Of a stretch of DNA of 26,450 nucleotides, positions 21,601 through 26,450 are shown piece after piece. The stretch is from contig MNCI01001967.1 in NCBI GenBank assembly GCA_015680685.1, positions 222,300 to 248,749 of the forward strand. Direction: 5' to 3'. Within the stretch, counting starts at the first letter, position 1, and the number at the start of each line of letters is the position of its first letter. Origin of the DNA: Gnetum montanum. Taxonomy: Eukaryota > Streptophyta > Gnetopsida > Gnetales > Gnetaceae. The translations under genes were made by a program, and so were the position numbers. The notes below the pieces were generated by a model. It saw only the letters and a program-made list of their open reading frames with translations, had not been told where the DNA came from and ran no database searches.

Positions 21601-22144
21601 CAAACGCCTTACACAAAATAAAGCAAAAGCCCCAAACAACGAAGAAAACAAGAAGCCTAACATTGTCCCGTTTAAAGCATAGCATTAAATTTTGCAGTCC
21701 TCGTTTTGAGAAAGAAAACAACCTACAAACAACACTCAAAAGACTAAATAAACTAAGAAAAACAATATAGAGATATTCAAATCAAGCATCCGAAGCATCA
21801 ACATCTGCACAACCCTCATTCCAAAGCTAACGAACAAGCGATTACGTCTTGAAAGTTAACGATAGTTCTAAACAACTAGAATCCAAAAAGAACAAGGAAA
21901 TTATCTAAACCAGCATTAAAACGCTAAAACATCGTCCATGATACACCCCTGATTCAGAAACCTGAAACCCCAACCAATAAGCCTGATCAAACTTCCAAAT
22001 TCTGGTATATCGCATAAAACAAAAACGAAAGCAGACCTCTTCGACTTTGCTGAGATTGAGATGCAGAGTTGAGTTAATCCAAGAGAGGATCTCGTGTCTG
22101 CCGACGAAGTAAGCGGAATCCATGATGCCGAAGTTGGTCGCCAT
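18655..22144 (-). CDS. EB1C: EB1c-like microtubule plus-end binding protein (seven exons)
   Basis: End-binding protein 1 family: it tracks growing microtubule plus ends and recruits partners. Exons on the minus strand are 22144-22037, 21577-21509, 21408-21322, 19987-19881, 19744-19384, 19280-19167 and 18930-18655. All introns are GT-AG (459, 100, 1334, 136, 103 and 236 bp), giving 373 codons. Exons 1-4 encode the calponin-homology domain (residues 1-123), starting [20 protein letters not shown] and including VKFD-region and [13 protein letters not shown]-type motifs (here [19 protein letters not shown]). Exon 5 is a long Pro/Ser/Ala-rich linker. Exons 6-7 hold the dimerising coiled coil with [10 protein letters not shown] (261-270). 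[12 protein letters not shown] and [14 protein letters not shown] favour the EB1c subtype, as does a basic C-terminal tail (RSPRPKRE) with no acidic EEY/F end. Plant EB1c acts at mitotic spindle and phragmoplast. At 373 residues it is longer than the roughly 280-330 residues of Arabidopsis members, mainly through the linker and tail. No damage was seen. Confidence 0.93.
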
Positions 22145-22240
22145 GAGAAGGATGATTCTCTTCCCCTCTGTTTATAGCTAGGGTTTGGTTGTCTCTTCAA
22201 GGCTGCGAAATCAACGATGTATGTATGTATGTATCAGATC
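22145..22240 (-). promoter_or_regulatory. EB1 5' leader and promoter elements
   Basis: Upstream of the EB1 ATG on the minus strand lie CTATAAAC (TATAAA at 22171-22176) and a telo-box AAACCCTA at 22179-22186. Telo-boxes are common in promoters of plant genes active in dividing cells. The TATA-like word is only about 27 bases from the ATG, so its use as a TATA box is doubtful. A four-copy ATGT microsatellite lies at about 22218-22236. Confidence 0.35.
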
Positions 22241-22663
22241 AATCGGATCGGACCAGAAAACAGAAACTGCCGATGATAATCAAAAACAATCACGCACAGG
22301 CGGCGTAGTTGTTCTCTAACACAACAGCGGAGCGCAGCGGAAAATGGTTGGAGCAGCAATAGCACAAGTACTAGCAGTATGAGCAGGAATTGGTAATAGG
22401 AATTTGAATCAACAAAAGGGCGGACTCTCTATGTGCCTCTATTAATAGGAGGCATGCACGGCCCAAACGATTGCCTTTTGGGGTTTGGTCCATTTCGAAT
22501 TCCTCAGACGTTTCGCAACGGTAACAATTTGGGAGCGTTGAGATTCTGGTTCGCGTTTCGGTTCCGTTGGCTTTCCCGACGCGCCGTTTTTCCTTCTCTA
22601 TTTTTGTTTCATTTTTGCGAGGAAATGGATGGACGCTATTCAAACTACCTCTAGAATTTCACG

Positions 22664-22800
22664 TCGTAAGATTCTTAATTTGAAAGCTCAAGTCATGAGT
22701 TCGATTTTGGTGGGCAATGCAAAGTCATAAAGTTCTAATTAGACTATATACCTTTGAGTATACTTATATTATAATTATTTTAGGGATCCAACACACCCCT
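22664..22800 (+). mobile_element. SINE relative, 5'-truncated
   Basis: Homologous to the SINE at 12029-12181 from its TAAGATTCTTAATTTGAAAGCTC to a tail ending GATCCAACACACCCC. The A-box part is missing or diverged; the B-box-like GAGTTCGATT remains. Confidence 0.6.
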
Positions 22801-23040
22801 TCAATAGATTTTAGTCTTTCGAAGGTAAATAAAAATCAAGGATTTTGGACAGTTGTATTTTGTGTGTGTATGATGTGCCTAATGTAACCTTCTTTCTTGT
22901 GTATTTATATTACAATTATTTTAGGGTTCCAACGCCCCCTTCAATAGATTTTAGTCTTTGGAATGTAAATAAAAATTGGGTTATTGGAAAGTTGTATTTT
23001 TTGTATGTATGATGTGCATGATGTAACCTTCTTTCCTATT
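22765..23040. repeat. 141-bp tandem duplication
   Basis: Unit 1 is 22765-22905 and unit 2 is 22906-23040. Both start TATATTA-AATTATTTTAGGG, contain CAATAGATTTTAGTCTTT and end near TGTAACCTTCTTTC. The first part of each unit matches the SINE tail, so the duplication includes SINE sequence and its flank. Confidence 0.75.
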
Positions 23041-23189
23041 TTTCTAAAAAACTGATTTCAAGGTTCTTATGGGGTACCTCAACAAGCCCCCAAATTTGGA
23101 AAAAGTAATGGAATTGATATCTAAAATCTCATGTTGGTCTGTTAATCTAAAAGAATATGTTATTAAAAAAGATAGCATAAAAAACAATG

Positions 23190-23715
23190 AGATATCAACC
23201 TAGTGGTAAGACTCTTGAGTTGAAAACTCCAAGTCATGGGTTTGATTCTAGTATGTGCTACTAGTTATAAAGTTTTTAATTAGAATATATATCTTGGGAT
23301 GTACCTATATTTCAATTATTTAGGGGTAGCAATACTCCCTAAAAATGATAACATGATGTATTAGCCTAGTGATAAGACTTTTGATTTGAAAGCTTTCGAT
23401 CATGGGTTTTATTTTGGTGGGCAATGCTAGTATGTGCTACTAAGTTATAAAGTTTTTAATTAGATTATATATCTTGGGATGTACCTATATTTTAATTATT
23501 TAGGGGTGGCAAGACCCCCTAAAAATGATAGCATGATGTATTAAGTTTTTAATTAGAATATATATCTTGGGATGTACCTATATTTCAATTATTTAGGGGT
23601 AGCAATACTCCCTAAAAATGATAACATGATGTATTAGCCTAGTGATAAGACTTTTGATTTGAAAGCTTTCGGTCATGGGTTTTATTTTGGTGGGCAATGC
23701 TGAGTTATAAAGTTC
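23190..23715 (+). mobile_element. cluster of tandem SINE copies
   Basis: Head-to-tail relatives of the SINE at 12029: a copy at about 23190-23335 (A-box-like ACCTAGTGGTAAGA, B-box GGTTTGATTC at 23239-23248), a copy at about 23346-23520, an internally deleted copy at about 23533-23620, and a partial copy at about 23625-23715. The segments 23271-23428 and 23544-23701 are nearly identical (one difference seen), showing a recent local duplication. Confidence 0.7.
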
Positions 23716-25284
23716 CAATAGGCATCTGATTTTTATCTAAATCTATTTTTTCTCTCTTTGATTTTTTTTTCTTTTTTTCCCCAATTTGATTTCTTTAGAA
23801 TTCCCCTACAAGAGATTCTATATTACTCCCAACTTCTTCAACCAATGTTAAAATTTCTACTTCTTTTATTAACATAGAAATTTTTGTTGATTTTCAAAAT
23901 GTAAATTTATACACAAGTGCTAAAAAAATTTTAAAATGTAAATTTATACACCTTTTTAAATAATGTTGATATAACTAAGACACCTGATTTCTTCTTCATA
24001 ATAATGTATGTGAGTCATCGTTGCTAATCTTTCATCACAATATTTTTTAATTCAAATTTTGGGTTATTAGTCCAGAAATCAAAATTTCACTTCACAATTA
24101 AATAATGTAATGAAAAAACATGACCTTCAAGTCCTTCATGCTAGGTATTATTCTCATTTTTCTTACTTGTTGAGCTAGGCAATACTTTGATGGTGCAACC
24201 TACCCTAGATATAGAATCATTTATACATAAACATGTAATGCTAATCATTAGTAAGGGAACTCCAAATTTTGATGTCCATTCTTGAATATATTATAAAGTT
24301 CCATATTTTGTTGAGTTATTTAATCTTATGTTGAATTTTCAAAAAGTTGAGGAGAAAATTGTTAGTATGCTTAGTCCCATTAAGCATATGGAATCTATTT
24401 CTATAGCATTTGGTTTTTATAAATACTTTTTTATTGAAATCAATCTTTTTAATTGTAAAATAAATTGGTATTATAAGCAAGCAGGAAGATTTCTACCATC
24501 ATTTTCTATTAGATCTTCATCTCCTACAAAAGTTGGTATTTTACCAAAGCTTTTTATTGCTATCTTGAATCCTTTTGCTATTTTAAGTTCCAACATGGAT
24601 ATTGAAAGTGATGTAAATGTTGTTAGGACTAGTATCATCCTCTTGATTTTTCAAAGCTTTATTTGTAACATTGTACAATTCACTAAATACACCTAAAATT
24701 AGAAAGTTTCTTCCTTCCATGGTGTTTTTCATGTATCTACTTAGTGTTAAGCATGTGATGGACTCTAAATAGTTTGCTTATTTTTAATAATATTTTTAAG
24801 GTTCAGGAAACCCTCTTCCCCTTCTTCTAAAGAATGATAATACGCTATTTGTTTTTTAATATTTGTTTGATGTATTTTTAGTCAAGTATTCTCCTTTACA
24901 AGAAACTTTTTAGTACGAAGTGAAAACCTCTAAGGGTACTTCTAAATAAGGGTAAGGCCTAATCATTTTTCCTATCCCAAAGGGAAGGTTGTTTTGGTTG
25001 TAGGGGTGAAAATTCAAAAGGCATCATTAGGATTTCTCTTTAAACTCTCTATTCTATGTTGATGATCTTATATGCTCTAATTTTCTCTAATTATTATTAA
25101 TTTTGAGGTTTGATCCCCCTATCCAAAAAAAAATGATAGCATAGATAATATTGAAATATTTTTTTATCATGATGTGAAACTCCAAACTTCATCCACCTAA
25201 TTATCTCATTTGTGGCACTTATTCTTTAGAGGATTTGATTTAAAGGGCTTCAAAGGGAATCACGCATATCCTTCATAATGGAGA
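23716..25284. other. AT-rich intergenic DNA with no recognised gene
   Basis: The longest open frame (24328-24696, 122 codons) has an AT-driven composition with no motif I recognise and is not called. A word, AAAATGTAAATTTATACAC, occurs twice near 23898 and 23935. I see no other structure. Confidence 0.5.
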
Positions 25285-26444
25285 TGTTGGAACCTAAAAT
25301 AATTTGACCATAGCTGCAAGATATATGGCCAATATGATATATTAGACATATTGTAGAGGAATATAACAATGTCATTCAGTGATAGGTGGCTTAAGTAGTT
25401 AGTTCATTATCTTATTAGATAAGAGGTTGCTAGTTCAAGTCCCACTTGAGGCATCATTATATTCCTTTATAATTCTTCTAAAGTATCATGTTAGCTATAT
25501 TCCTTATGATGTATGATGAGACGCGATTCGCATGAGCCGGGATATTGCGTCATCCCCTACGATGTTGCATACGCGATATCACGGTCCATTGCCAAATCTA
25601 TAAATAAGAGGCGACACTCCCCTTATTTCCCATCCTAGGCTAAAAGTAGGGAAACTCTAGCAAATTGATCACTCCAGAGATGGAATATTTTCCATGTGCC
25701 CGTAGTAGGAGTCCCCAAGTGAACGGATCTTTATTCGAGCAACTTTGTACCTGAACACAAGTTGTGTACGGCAATAAAGATGAGCTTTGTGGATAAACCT
25801 TGCAGTACATGGATAGGTTTATTTAATGTTATTTATTACCTGCATTAGCACGGCATGAGTACGACTTGATTACGAGCATTTCCGAATGTGTACGGCTAAT
25901 CAAGGAATCGGCTGCTCATCGCGATTAGTCTCTCTTACCCTTACCTCTTAGAACGCGGGATAAGTATGACTTGGTTACGAGCATTCAAGGATGTGTACGG
26001 ATAGCCAAGGAATGGATGCTTATCATGTTTAGGCTAGTTAAGTGCCTCAGTATGACCATTTCGAGCATGTGTGTTACGCGTGGTGATCCCAGTAACGATT
26101 AGCGTTTGGTAGTCGTGGTTGCATAGTTCAGGGTGTGTACGGTAAGTGGGAACGGATGTTGACGCTAGTTAATTTAGACTTAGTCCTTAGTTAGAGTTAG
26201 TTAGTTCCTCAACCCTTCACCTCGATAGCATAGGAGAAAAACATTAAAAGATATAAAAATCATATACCTTGGACTTACTTAACCATACATTGACACAAAC
26301 ACAAGTAAGTCTGGAAAGACAACGAATGATTAACCCTAAGTGTTCCATGGGGCGTGTAGGCATTTAGGCTGCAGAGTTCGACTGGATCGCCCGTGCTACA
26401 CTCGTTTCGTATGGTTGAGTGTAGGGGTACCTTGCCACTCATCA
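25285..26444 (+). mobile_element. complete plus-strand LTR, right copy (5' LTR of an element leaving the window)
   Basis: It starts TGTTGGAACC and ends CATCA, about 1160 bp. U3 holds a tRNA-like A box (25387-25398) and B box (25433-25442). TATAAATA lies at 25599-25606, so transcription would start near 25630; a poly(A) signal AATAAA lies at 25773-25778. TTGGCG follows the end, matching the start of a primer binding site. The part from 25671 is homologous to 11288-11905. The body would continue to the right, off the window. Confidence 0.75.
25599..25606 (+). promoter_or_regulatory. TATA box of the right LTR
   Basis: TATAAATA about 315 bases after the LTR start. It sits upstream of the segment shared with the left copy, as expected for the U3-R boundary. 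Confidence 0.6.
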
Positions 26445-26450
26445 TTGGCG
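26445..26450 (+). other. start of primer binding site, cut by the window end
   Basis: TTGGCG directly after the CATCA end of the LTR. TGGCG is a common beginning of plant Ty3/gypsy primer binding sites. Only six bases are visible. Confidence 0.4.

Noticed and set aside
22371-22643. Minus-strand open frame upstream of EB1
   Set aside because: No recognised domain, lies in promoter territory, and has no splice or homology support.
24328-24696. Open frame of 122 codons in AT-rich DNA
   Set aside because: Composition follows base bias; no motif or neighbouring gene structure supports it.
25387-25452. A true tRNA gene
   Set aside because: Pol III boxes are present, but the anticodon arm and acceptor stem do not fold into a convincing cloverleaf; it sits in an LTR.
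11288-26444. The two plus-strand LTR copies as the ends of one giant element carrying TNP and EB1
   Set aside because: The right copy is followed by primer-binding-site sequence and is thus a 5' LTR; the left copy has no such site after it, and the U3 regions differ.

Overview
This window looks like nuclear DNA of a vascular (probably seed) plant. The evidence is GT-AG introns, two plant-type genes (a TNP-class TIR-NTPase and an EB1c-like microtubule end-binding protein), Ty3/gypsy-type retroelement debris, tRNA-derived SINEs and AT-rich intergenic DNA. I cannot fix the species. Two places hold single Ns and one holds a 28-N run, so this is a draft assembly with unresolved repeats.

Layout. 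(1) 1-4166, plus strand: a decayed eight-exon gene that I do not recognise. Its seven inferred introns all have GT-AG ends and all keep one reading frame; a few stops and one frameshift break it. (2) 4719-8907, minus strand: a decayed gag-protease region of a Ty3/gypsy-type element, convergent with gene 1. It has a Gag capsid region, a zinc knuckle, an unusual PYVVRIP peptide repeat and a retropepsin ending in LILGRPWL. I found no reverse transcriptase, RNase H or integrase. (3) 8990-9770: a leader tandem array rich in GCGTA, then a primer binding site (9870-9886) and a minus-strand LTR with a TATA box, starting at 9892. (4) 11288-11905: a plus-strand LTR R-U5 segment interrupted by an N gap, followed by a complete SINE with a 17-bp target-site duplication.

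(5) 13043-16198, minus strand: an intact single-exon gene of 1051 codons for a TNP protein (TIR, P-loop NTPase, TPR-like tail). (6) 18655-22144, minus strand: an intact seven-exon EB1c-like gene of 373 codons. These are the only two clearly functional genes. Both are on the minus strand, EB1 upstream of TNP, with 2.46 kb between them.

(7) 22660-23715: SINE relatives, including near-identical tandem duplications. (8) 23716-25284: AT-rich DNA with no recognised gene. (9) 25285-26444: a complete plus-strand LTR with TATA box and poly(A) signal, followed by the first bases of a primer binding site. The body of that element lies beyond the window.

The most unusual object is the pairing in (1)-(2): a spliceable multi-exon gene lying tail to tail with gag-protease in what looks like a non-autonomous retroelement. 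This recalls the antisense ORFs known downstream of pol in some plant Ty3/gypsy elements, but with many introns and no pol. GCGTA-rich repeats occur in intron 1 of that gene, in the gag leader and in the LTR region, which suggests that all three belong to one element.
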